Shown piece after piece: positions 48,151-60,200 of a DNA stretch of 64,000 nt (positions within the stretch are counted from its first letter, which is position 1; every line of letters starts with the position of its first letter). Under the pieces are notes generated by a model that was given only the letters and a program-made list of their open reading frames with translations, was not told the origin of the DNA and did not search any database. The position numbers were made by a program, and so were the translations under genes. Source of the DNA: Tribonema minus (Eukaryota; Sar; Xanthophyceae; Tribonematales; Tribonemataceae); the NCBI GenBank assembly GCA_017506865.1, contig JAFCMP010000549.1, forward strand, positions 186,001-250,000, written 5' to 3'.

Positions 48151-48730
48151 GCTTAACGTCCAGGAGGTGCAAGAGGTCGCAGAAATGACGGAGAATGAAT
48201 TCTGACCTTAACGATGCGAAGGCCAAGGTCAACACTGTAGAGGCCAAGGTCAACACGTAGAGGCGGAGGTCAACACTGTGGAGGCTCAGCTTAACAAGTA
48301 AACGCAGCATTGCTGATGGCGTTCGCATCGTTGAGGTCCGATTCATTAGCCGTCATTTCTGCGACCTCTTGCACCTCCTGGACGTTAAGCAGATCACCAT
48401 CAGCAATGCGTGCTCAAATGCTCAACTCTCCGGTTGCGCAAGGGGACCCTCTGGAGCAGGTCCCCAAGGCTGATGGTGAGCTCCCCAGCGGGCAAAATCC
48501 GCGCCACCTGATGAAACTCATGGTGGTGGTCGCCGAGCCATGTGGTGGGCATATGGTGGTTGTTGCCATGCCATGTGGTGGGCAACCACCACCATGAGTT
48601 CCAACCGGTAGTGCAGCTACTGCCCGTTGGGGAGGTCACCATTATTTGGCTTTGGGGGCCGGCACCAGAGGGTCCGCTCGGGCAACCTGAGAGTTTGAGT
48701 ATCGTGCACCTAGCACAGCATTGATGGCAA
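48150..48730. repeat. two adjacent long imperfect inverted repeats
   Basis: Inverted pair 1: 48156-48235 against 48317-48392 (arms include GTCCAGGAGGTGCAAGAGGT and its complement), around a spacer of four tandem AGGCCAAGGTCAACACTGTAG-like units. Inverted pair 2: about 48398-48545 against 48587-48727 (arms include CTCATGGTGGTGG and GGGACCCTCTGG). Conceptual readings contain EAKVNIVNADVKKIAIN and a LNSPVAQGDPLEQVPKA pattern on both arms, so a coding segment was duplicated head-to-head. Confidence 0.8.
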
Positions 48731-49965
48731 TCTTCTTAACGTCTGCGTTTACTATGTTCACCTTGGCCTCAGCAATGAACTGCTGCCAGATGGCTCCCGC
48801 AGCACCTGCAACAAGTGCAAAAGCAAGGCTCTGCTTCAAAGGAATATGGGGAGCAACACAAGACTGAAGACGAGTACTCGGAAAGTGCGCGTGCGGCACG
48901 CCTGAAGCTGTGCAGGCGCATTGGCATATCGCGCACGCAGTCCAGCATGGCGTCGCTGACGCTGTAAGCTGGGTCAGTGTTGCCCTGTCACGTGTGGCAG
49001 AGTGCACTGCAGTCAGTGCAGTGCTGACCTGAATATTCGCAGGCACTGTCTAGTGTGATCCAGTGGCAGTCAGATCAACAAAGGGTCACACATGCATGCA
49101 CCGCTGCCAGCCATTCTACTGCAGGTGCTGCTCCTGCTGCTGCTGCTGTGGCTAGATGCTTTTTTGTAGTCATGCCTTGACACACACATCCATGTTACAT
49201 CTAAACTCATGGTGGTTCATCAGTGGACACACATGAGCCATACGCATGTGATCGACGCAAGTGCACCATGTTGCTGCTTGTCAGTCACCCGATGGTAAAT
49301 GTCATAGCCGGGCATGGGCCTGCAGTCAGGGTGTCGCATGCTGCTGAAGCTTACTAGAAAAAGATGATTTTAATGAGTCGCCATCAGCTCGAAGCATAGC
49401 TGCTGGGGAAATGCGTGATTTCAGGTGTGTCGTCAACCGCAGGGGATTGTTTGCGTCACTTGCAAATGTGCGGCACATCATGGTACTCTGCGAATGCTGC
49501 CCTCAGCGCCCTCTCGCACACACATCTTTACCTCATGATGCACAATGGATGCATGGTAGAGACCTAAAAGGACCGCTTCTATAAAGTCACCCATGTTGCT
49601 GCATGCGCAGCGTACTTTGCTTGTGTCAAAGGTTCTGACTTAAAAAGCACAAGGCGTGTTGATTGCGGCACTTGTGACTTTGTGAGGACATAGAGCAGAA
49701 CATCCTGCTGGCGAACTCTTCCGCATCCATGTCCTATTACGTTTGCTGAGCAGTGTGGCCTGGCTTTCAAGGATAGAGACCACATGGTACTGGCGCAGGC
49801 CCATGCATATGGTAAGCAGAGGTGCAGTACCTACCTTTTGTGCAACGCCACTGATGCCTTAGTGTCAGTGCTCTGCAGTTGCAGTGTAGCCTGAGGCGCC
49901 TCAATCAGAGTGCGCTTGCAACTGCCGTTGCTACCGAGCTTGCAGATAAAGTGGAGGCGGACCTG

Positions 49966-50754
49966 CAACAGTTGTCACAGGTTCTGTGTGTGTGGCATGC
50001 CTAGGGTTGGCACATTGCGTATATTTGGATTTTGCATACCCGCATATATACGTATTTTTGGCGTACAATACGTATATACTGCGTATATTAGCGTATCTGA
50101 CAAAGCCAAATCTCGCTACGACGACTTGTCGTCTTTAGATTTCTCTGAAACCAGGTGCATTCGAACGGGCTCAGGGTGCTGATCACAGACATGCAGACAC
50201 TAGAAATAATTGCCTTCATAAAGTGTCATCAGAGCAACACTTGAAGTGTGGGATTTTCTTGAAGTTGGCCGAAATGCCAAAAGAAGCTTGGTTACGGCCT
50301 GAGTGCGCCGACCGCATGGTGCCGCTGAAAAGCTGCGCCTCGTCAGAGGGCAGCGTGTCTGTCAGCATGTGCAGCGACTCCCTTCCCATCGTCCTCTTTC
50401 ACATCACCGACAGAACAAGCCGTGAAGGCTCATGCAGGCTCTGCTGGCCAGGTGCGAAGCTGCCTGAGCCACTGAATTGCCAAGTTCAGGCTGTGCAGGC
50501 GCCTTCTGTGGCTTGAGACCACCGCTCAGCCCTGCCTTTCCGCTTCTGGCCCCCAGATAGCCCTAGCCACCTTACCCTTGGCATGCGCTGGGCCACGGGC
50601 AGCGCTCGTGAGCACCACAGCGGTGCAAAAGCGTATACGCGAATATACGCCCCGTTTCGGCGTCTACGCGTATATATACGCGTATGTACCAATATACCGT
50701 ATATATACTATCTACGCACGTGCCAACCCTAGGCATGCCACACAGCCAACTGTT
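49966..50754. mobile_element. element with terminal inverted repeats and AT-rich inner palindromes
   Basis: The left end (CAACAGTTG at 49966, then TGGCATGCCTAGGGTTGGCA at 49993-50012) is matched in inverted orientation by the right end (TGCCAACCCTAGGCATGCCA at 50721-50740, then CAACTGTTG). Just inside both ends are CGTATATA-rich stretches (50018-50100 and 50632-50715) that can pair with each other and fold internally. The middle has a 97-codon open plus frame (50223-50516) with no recognised domain. It looks like a non-autonomous DNA transposon or foldback element; no transposase is visible and target-site duplication is unclear. Confidence 0.7.
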
Positions 50755-51262
50755 GAAGTATCACGATTCGTTACTGATTTTGCTTGCTTTGCTCCATGTT
50801 GCAGAGCTAACGCATCTGCCGGGAAGGCTGTGTGCCGAAGCTGGCTGACTGTGCTTGCAAGATGGCTCATAGAAGTATGGCTTATGCCCATATGGCTCTG
50901 TTCAGTCCGCAGGACTTGATCAGACGCTCTTCATGTACCAAAGCATTGCACGCGTGGAATTGTGACCAACTGCACGTGCGCAATCAATGAATCTTCAAGA
51001 TTCAGGACGCGTGAGTTTCATTTGGTGGTCTGCGCAACGTGCAGCAAAATCTCTGTGTGCTCTGTGTCAAAATCCACCCTAGCCCTCAAAGGATCCTTCA
51101 GTGAGCCAAGGCAGCAATGTCAATGGCGCCGGCTGTCCCCCTAAGTCCCCTAAACCGGACTGCACGTAAAGGCTGAATTCCAGTGTCACGACATGTCTAC
51201 CTCTCTCTATCCAGCTCAGCCATGGCTGCACAGTCCCAATACACGCCCACGCATGCGCGCTA

Positions 51263-54200
51263 CTAGCCAGTGTCCTGCTGCTGGTTGTGGCTGAGCGCTG
51301 CAGCGGCGGCGTCCAGCGACGAGCGCCGGCGCTGCCGCTGCTGCTGCTCCCCCGCATACCGCTCCATGAAGCTGCTGAGCTGCGGCTGACCGCTGGCGGC
51401 GGCGTACGCGCGGATGCGCTCGCGCAGCGCGTCCTCACTGAACGTGCGCTGGTCGCTGCCGCCGCCAATGCCAACATCGCTGCGCCGTCCGCTCGGTAAG
51501 CCCGCTGGCGCCGCCGCTACAGCCGCTGCGGCTGTGCTGCCACGCCTCCGCTCCTGCGGCTGCGCCGCTGCCGCTGCCGCTGCCGCTGCCGCTGGGCTCT
51601 GAGCGTTGTCGTCGTCGTCGTCGCCTGGCTCCTCCGCCGTGCGGCGCTTGAACAGCTCGCGCGCGAGCGTCGCCAGCGCGCCGTGGAACGCGCGCGTGAA
51701 CTCGGGGCGCGCGTCGTCGTGCAGGTGCGCCGGCGCCGCGTCCGACAGCAGGTGCGCGGCGGCGTGCACAAGGACAAGCCCAAAGTCGCCGCTGCCGCCG
51801 AGGCGGCGCGCGTGCACGTACAGCGCGCGCGCGTCCGCGTCCCACAGGTACGAGTTGCGGAACGCGTTGCCGGAGTCCGGCGGCGGCGGCGGCAGCGAGC
51901 GCGCGACCTCCACGCGCATGCGCGAGGCGCCGAGGCCCAGCACCGCCAGCAGGTGCTCGCCGAAGTCGAGCCGCGACAGCGCCTGCGGCGGCAGCGCGGC
52001 GCGCGGCATGAGCTCCAGCACCGCGCCCTGCGGCGGCGCAGCGGCCTCGTCGTGCGCGTCGCGGTACGCCGGCGGCGGCGGCGGCGCTGCTGCTGCCGCC
52101 GGCTGGCTAGCAGCAGCGGCGGCGGCGGCGGCGGCAGCAGACGCCTGCGCCGCCTTGACCTGCTCCGCCTGCGCCGCCACCGCCGCCTGCGTCGCCTGCA
52201 GCGCGGCCACCAGCGCCTCTATGCCGTCGAGCTTGCGCTGTATCGCGCGGAACTGCTTGATCTGCGCGGCGGCGGCGGCGCGCGTCGCCGCTGTGATGGC
52301 CGCCGGCGCGACCGCCGCCGCGCCCTCCGCCGCCGCCGTCGCCATCGCCGCCTCGGTCAGCTCCGCCAGACGCGCCGGAGCTGCTGCTGCCGCTGCCGCC
52401 GGCGCTGCTGCCGCCGCCGCCGCTTCCATGCGCGCCACCGCAGCGGCCGCCGCCGCTTGCAGCCGCGTGCGAGCGGGGTTGTCGGAGCCAGATGCCGCGG
52501 CTTCCCGTGCGCGGCGCACGGCGTCGGCGTCGATGGCGATGCCCTCGGTGGCGCTGACAGTTGAAGTTGAAGTGGCGAGCGCTGCTGCGGCGGCGAGACG
52601 CTCCACTTCTGCCTGCTTGGCGGCGGCCGCGTCGAAGGCGGCCAGGGCTGCGCGGTCCGCCTGTGCACGGGACGCGATGGTAAGCGGCGGCTTTGGTCAG
52701 TCACGTTGCCCGTGTGGTCAACGTGAGCAAGTGGTAATGATGGTGTTGTGCTCTCCAGTGCCCAGGACTTGAAAGCATTCACCCTGCCCTAAGCCCAAAC
52801 CACCACCTCCTTACCCTACCCCTAACCCTACCTTCGGCTTGCGCAGCGAGCTCCGCGGCCTGCGCGTTCTCCAGCGCCGCCTGCTTGGCCCTCTGCCACA
52901 TTCAACCAACTGAACCTGAATCGCGTTTAACCAATGTAACTTTAGACTAAAGGTGATACAAGCTTAACCCTTGCTCCAATCTTCAACCTACCTCGGCCTT
53001 TGCGGCCAGTTCCGTGGCCTGCGCGCTCCCCAGCGCCGCCTGCTTGGCCCTCTGCCATGTTCAACCAACTGAACCTGAATCGCGTTTAACCAATGTAACT
53101 TTACACTAAAGGTGATACAAACTTAACCCTTGCTCCAATCTTCAACCTACCTCGGCCTTTGCGGCCAGTTCCGTGGCCTGCGCGCTCCCCAGCGCCGCCT
53201 GCTTGGCCCTCTGCCATCTTCAACCAACATATCCCTAATGCACATTTACGGCAAACCTTAGCCCTAACCCTACCTCGGCCTTCGCGGCCAGCTCCACGGC
53301 CTGCGCGCTCTCCAGCGCCACAACACGATTAAACCTCAAAAAACTAGCCCCTGCAAGTTCACTTCAAACCCAACCTACATATCACCTTCAACCCTACCTC
53401 GGCTTTTGCAGCCAGCTCTGCGGCCTGCGCGCTCTCCAGCGCCGCCTGCTTGGCCCGCTGCCGCGCGCGCAGCTTCTCCTGCAGCTTGCCGCGCTTGGCC
53501 TCCTCCGCCGCCTTCATGGTGGCGAGCGCCGCTGCCGAGTCGGCCTTGAACTTGGCCAGCAGCGCCTCTTTCTCATCCGTGTTGAGCTTTCCTGTGCGCG
53601 CGAGGGCGTTGGCTTCTGCTTCTTTTTGGCGTGCCATGAGTTCTTCCTCTTTGGCACGGAGTTGCGTCTCCTGTGGTGGGCGCGTGATGCGTTGCGGCGG
53701 CGGCGTTTTCGTCGTCAGCCAGGGCACGCTACTAGCCTAGGTAGGGTCTGATGATCGCAGTCATAGGCTAGGTGATTTAGGGACATGATCTGCTCCTCTG
53801 TGACGCGCAGCATGCAGTGTTTGTATATCTGCAACCAAGTAGCAGGATACCCAACTAGCAGGCCAGCCTGCTAAGTTAGGGTTGATTGGTGGAGTGATGG
53901 AAACCTGGTGTTGAAATTGGAGTTGCAGATGCCCCCCAGCGCCTTCTTTCAGTGGTGAGCTCTCGCGTGTGCATGAACTGGTAACGTTGCCCCTGTGGAG
54001 GGGCAATGTGGCATCTGGTGTGCCCGTGTCTGTACAGCATGAAACGTCGTTGAAATGAGACTAGCGCTGTGAGTTTTGACTCGCCGATCATCAAAACGGA
54101 AACTGAGGCCGCACTGTCCGAGGCACTGCTGCACCGCCTCCGTACCTGCACCGTGTGTGTGTGTCAAGTGCGTACTTCAATTGCACACTTCAAATGCGCA

Positions 54201-57200
54201 CTTCAAGCACAAACTTCAAGTACCTCCACATGTTTCAAGTAATAAAAAGCGCGCCCTAAAGCTCTCAAGGGCATCGCCCTGGCGCGCTTACGCTCGGCAC
54301 TGTCGGCAGCGCTCCACATGGCGTACTCTGGCCGTGTCATGACACACATGGCAGAATCCAGGGGGGGGGGCACATGGAGGAGGACGTAGGGGAGGACCCC
54401 GAGATGCCATTTGGCGGCGGCGGCGTTTGAGTGGTTGTCGTTGCGACACTTTTAGACTGTCATACGACATGTAGATTCCTTACAGCTAGATGCCAATCAT
54501 CTGGGCTTTTTCGCGCCCTGAGCGAGAATTAATAAAAAGTACACACTTCACTAATAAAAGTACACACTTCACACTTCAAGTGCATACTACTGCCAGTGCA
54601 CATCTCCAAACTTCAACAGCAAACTTCAAGCACACACTTCAACATTGACCTACACACCTGCACCGCGCGCTCAGCCTCCATGAGCCGCGCGTCGTCGCTC
54701 GCCAGGCGCTGCAGCTCTGCCTGGTGCTTGGCGCGAAGCTCCGCCTCGAATGCGGCGCGCTCCGCGGCGGCCTTGGCAGCGCGCTCCTCCCGCGCGCGCG
54801 CCAGCTCCGCCTCGTACGCCGCCACCTGTCGTGATGTGAGGCGCAGATAGCGGTTCAGTCTAGGGCGCCATCCGTAGCCCTAAACAAACGACTCCTAGAG
54901 CTAACTGCAGCCGCGCTTTATCAAGATGGCCTGGGCAGCGCGCTGTTCCCTCGCGTGTGCCAGTTCCGCATCGTACGCTGCCACCTGTTGCCATCATGAT
55001 ACAGGACACAAAAACAGATTGAGCCTGTGGCGCTGACCGTCACTGTAAGCATATCTGTTGAATTCACCCTAATCATAATTCTGTCCATGGCCATAACAGC
55101 GCGCTCCTCTTGCGCGCATGCCAGCTCTGCTTTGTAGGCTGCCACCTGTTGCCGTATGAGACAGCCAGAAGAAGTTTGAGTCTTTGGTGCTAGGTTTTAC
55201 TCTAAGCAAACCGTAACTGCAACTCTACTGAATGACTGGATGACCGTGGCAGCATGTTCCTCCCGCGCGCATGCCAGCTCCGCATCATACGCCGCCACCT
55301 GTCGTGATACATGACAGAGAGAAGGGGTTGAGCCTGTAGCATGACCTGACCCTAAGTATACCCCTGGCTCTGACCCTGAGTTTCATGAGAACCTTGGCCG
55401 CGCGCTCCTCCTAACCCTAACCCTAACCCTAATTGCGTGCTAGCTCCCCGCCTCATACCCTGCCACCTGTCACTATGTAAAACACACGAGGCTCCACGCC
55501 TTGCAGACCGCCACTTGTTGCACAACAAGGTGCAAGATTGGAATGTGTCGCTAAGCCCCAACGCACCAGCCGATGTACAGCAACTTGAAGGCCGCATCGC
55601 ATACTTGAACCCTAACCCTACACCCTAACCCAACTCTGACCCTGCCGTCACCGCTCACACGCAACCTTACCTCCACCTCTCAGCTTTCACCCCAAGCTCT
55701 AGCTTCGACCCTAACCTACATCTGGCGCGACGCGCTCCGTTTTGATGCGGCGCAGCTGTCGTCAAGTTTGCTTATGTTGAGAACCGGTCGTAACTTCAAC
55801 CCATGTCGTCGAGTTTGCTCATGTAAAACCCTTCTGTAACTTTAACGTTTACCACAACTTCAATCCTAAACCCTTCTCGTGCGCGGCGCGCTCCGCGTCG
55901 ATGTGGCGCAGCTGCTTCAGCCCGTCATCAAGTTCGCTCATGTGAGACTTGATCGTAACTTCAACTTCAACTGGAATTTCAGCTTCAAATTGTAACTTGA
56001 ACTTCAACCTACCTCTTGCGCGGCGCGCTCCGCGTCGATGCGGCGCAGCTGCTCCAGCGTGTCGTCGGGTGCGACACGCTGCACCGTCGCCGCAATCTCG
56101 CGCAGCTGCCGCTGCCGCAGCTCCAGCTGCTGCCCCAGGTGGCAGCGCTCCATGTCCGCGAGCACGCGCACCTCGATGTCCTGCAGCACAGGAGAGAGCG
56201 GCGAACGAAGAGAAGCGGATTGTGTCAGTGCTCAGGTGCTGCCCAAAGTGGCAGCGCTCCGTTTCCGTGAGCACCTGCACCTCAATGTCCTGCAGAGCGC
56301 GCACGAAAACTGCGGTTTGTGTCAAGTGCTCCAGTGCTACGCCAGGTGGCAGTGCTCAGTGTTTGTGAGCATGCGCGCCTCCGTGTCTTGCGGCACTTGA
56401 AGTTGCGTGACAGTGCTCAACCCTAACCCTATAACCTGCCAAACGCGCAGCGCCGACAGGGCCATGATCCGAAGGGCAGGGTTGGGAGTTACGTTTTGGG
56501 ATGGGGTTAGGGCCAGGATGAGGGTCAGGTCGGGATTCAATTCTGAAAGCTGAGCTCTGCAGCAAGGCGCGGGCTGCTGCGGTGGGTGACAGTGCTCTGC
56601 GTCTGCCACCGCACCTGCCAATAATGCCTTTGTAGGGGCATGCGGGAACATGCGGAACGCTGTCACACTCCAGCACACACAAAGCATTTCACTCCATACT
56701 AATTCAAGAGCCTATGGCTACAGTTACGCAACGAAGGTCCATGACATGTGCTACGGTTTATTGGCAGAATACCATTGGGGTGCACACATGACGCGGAGTG
56801 GCAATCTCAAGTTCACAGCACCCACTTCCGCGGTACACTGTACCCCACTGTTGCACTGTGCTGTACCCAATACTGAAGTGTACTGGGTCAATCCCTCAAG
56901 TGAACTCAGCGTCCGCGGCAGCGAGCTCGAACCTGAGCGGGAACCTGAGCGCTGCGTGGCAACCTCAGAGTCATACTTACGTACATGCAAGTACATACAA
57001 CCCTGCTAGAACGCAAAGTTTTGGGTCCGCACCTGACGTTGAGAGGAGAACTCTCGGCGTCGACCGCCTCACTGTACAGTACACTGTGCCGAAGTGTACT
57101 GTGTCCATCGCGCGAGTTAACTCAGCAAAATCGTACACCGCAGCAGAACTGTACATACCAACCCCTGCGGCACACACAGTTCTGGGTCCGCACCTGACGT

Positions 57201-60200
57201 TGAGACGAGAATTCGGCGTCGACAGCAGCAATTGCGCGCTTTCGCGGCTCCTCATCTGCCGCTGCCGGCCCCAGTGCCACCAGCGCCGCGCGGCGCGCCT
57301 CCGCCTTGACCTCCAGCAGCCCGCGCAGCGCCTCGCCGAGCGCTGCTGCGCGCTCCGTGTACTGCAGGGTTAGGATTAGGGTTAGGGTTAGAATTATGGT
57401 TAGGGTGAGGGTGAGAGAGAGGGTTAGGGCTAAGGTTAGGTTAGGGTTACAATTAGGGTTAGGGTGAGGGTTAGGCTGCAACTGCAACACGCGACGGCGT
57501 GGATGAGCATCACATCAGCAGCGCGTCTCATTGAGCGACGGTGCACACGCACTCCGCTGCGGTCGTGGGGCAGCAGAAGGAAGTGTCGTCACCATTGGAG
57601 AGTGCACCCTGTTGAGCGCTGTTGTTACTGCATAGATGATGCAAGAAAATGTGTGGTGACGCGTGCGCCTTGCTGAACGCTGCCATACCCTCCATGTACT
57701 GCACCATGCGCCCGTTGACAGAGCAAATGCAGTCATCTTCAAGGCTTTGACGCATGAAGCTGCCTACATGGAGGCCCGGGCCTTATTCACCGCATCAAGG
57801 GCGCATAGCGACGAGCGTGATCTACCTGCAGCGTTGAGCACTGCAAAAGTCATTTGCAGTACAAAGGGGGTTCACCATCATTCACATACACCACAGAAGG
57901 GGAAGACGCAGTTCACTTGCAGTGCAGTGGAGGGCAGACGGAGCACCTGCTCAGATTGGCGCCCGCGCGTGAGTGCCGCAGGTTGAGCACTGCGGTGACC
58001 ACACTACAACACTACGTTACAGTACAATGGGGCACAGCTCATTCACAGTACAAAGGGGAGACGACACGGTTCACCAGCTGTACAAAGGGAGACAGTCACA
58101 CCTGCGCACTGAGTAAATCAGCGCCGTCGCGCGAGTGCCGCGGGTCAAGCACTGCCGTAGCCGCCGCAGGCACAGATCGTATGCAGTGTAGTTCACTCGC
58201 TGTACACAGGGAGGACAGCACAGTTCACTTGCAGTACAAGGAGGGGCGGAATGGAGCGTCACCTGTGCAGTCAGCAGATCGGCCCTCGCGAGAGTGCCGC
58301 GGGTCGAGCACTGCCGTCACCGCCGCTCAAAACATGCACAATGCTCATCAATTGAAATCTACTAAAGAGAAGGGCAGCACAGTACAACAGAGGGGCGGCA
58401 GTTTACAAGCAGTACAGTCGGAAGCATACCTGAGCAGTCAGCAGATCGGCACCCTCGCGCGAATGCCGTGGGTCGAGCACTGCCGTCACCGCGGCGCTGA
58501 TGCGTTCGTCCGGCACGAGACCGGACGCGAGCACGTCTGCCAGCACGTGCGACTCGCGCTGCGACTCAGACTCGCCGTCCGCGAGCGGCAGCGCGAGGGC
58601 CGCGCGCACCGCTTCCTCCCAGGTGAGCGCCTTGGCATCCTGTTGAGAGTAAACACAAAGTAGAGTGAATGTGGTCGAGAATGTCATCATTGAGAACTTC
58701 ACAAGTCCTGGAGTTGCAAAGGAGACCAGGCGTAGAGTGGGTACTTTTTGCAAGCCCCGAGGAGAAGCCGGCAGTGTGCCAAATCACAGCTCGTGCTGAC
58801 AGGCAGCCAATGAGTGTTAGGCACAGCTGCAGTGGAGGCGATAGCTGGTAGGCACAGAGAACTTCATCAGCCTTGGAGGTGCAAGCGAGAGAGGGTGCCA
58901 CCATGCTTGAGAAGGTTTGTACGTGCTGCCGTTTTGTGTGCCAGCGGCGGGGCAACATCGGCACACGGGCTGTTCCGAATGCGAGTGCCTGTCAAGTTGG
59001 TGTGCGCAATGCGTTCGGGCAGATGATTTGACGGGGCGCCACTATTCAGCGACAACAGGGAACAAGACACTCTGGGTGCAGAGCTCAAGTGACTGGCGGT
59101 GCAGCTCCAAGTCAAGTGACTCACGCAACAGCGCCATCGCAAGTCTGCCATTGCAAAGCCTGCATTCGGTGCAAGCGGTTCAGCATTGCACTTGCTCAGC
59201 ATTACCACGTATATCGCTACTGCGGCGCACCTTGCCACCAGTACACTACCTACGCACATGTCCGGATATTATGCCGTGCGTGCACTGAAACATGCCCGCA
59301 AGCTTACCTGCGCAGCAGAGGCGGCAGTTGCAGCTGCCGCCGCCGCCGCCGCCGCCGCCGCCGCCTGCCGCTGCAGCAGCTCCGCCTTCTCCGCCGCCTG
59401 CCGCTCTGCCTGCGCCTGCTTCTTCTTGGCAAGGCGCCCCGCAAGCTTGCCCTTCTGCTGCCTGCTAGTTGCGGCCAGGGCCTGGGCTTGCTCCTCTTGC
59501 TGCGGCACACATGTATGCATGGCAATTGACACTGGTTAAAGATCGCTGCAAGCAGATTCGGCAATACCCCAAGTCTTTGGTGCGTTCGGTCGGATCGCAA
59601 CATGCAGATTCAGCGGACACCGTGGGCTTAGCGCGTGCTTGGTGGGATTGCCAAGACTCTGGAAGTGCCTTTTCTCAACGCACGTGGTGCCTGCATGGTG
59701 AGTGCCATTTAACAAGCAGAGCACTCGTGAAGGCAGAGCAAGTGAAGGTGTCAGCAGGCGCTGCGCATAATGGTGCGCGCAGCTCGTGCCCGCATCTGAC
59801 ACTACCGTTCAGACCCTCATGCTGAGCACTGCCAACAGACTACTCTCAAGACCCCAACATGACCCAACATACCTACATACCACAAGTGACCGCTGTCACC
59901 TCTGTAATCACCCACTCTAGTGATACTGGACGTTGTCAAGTACTTGGTGCAGCGCAGAAGAGGTTGCTGCATGGGAGTAAACCCCAGGAATGCATGGAAC
60001 ACCCGACCTCCCTTGGGCCCTGTATCAACACAAACCCACAAGTACTCGGTGATTTCGTTTAGAAGTGATAGACGACGCGAATCGAGACACTTTCAGGGTA
60101 TTCGCAAGACTCGTGTAGATTCTGGTCGCAACCTAGACATCCACCATCTGTTTGTTTTTTTGCGCGCCAAGCGAGAATCAACAAAACGCACTTCGAAGTT

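Noticed and set aside
51606-52772. 388-codon Ser/Ala-rich plus-strand frame
   Set aside because: Shadow of the terminal coiled-coil exon; composition is the reverse complement of Ala/Asp/Arg codons.
52832-58326. CRISPR-like arrays of regular repeats and spacers
   Set aside because: The repeats are degraded exon edges with directional decay in a eukaryotic gene; spacers are also repeated and no cas genes exist.
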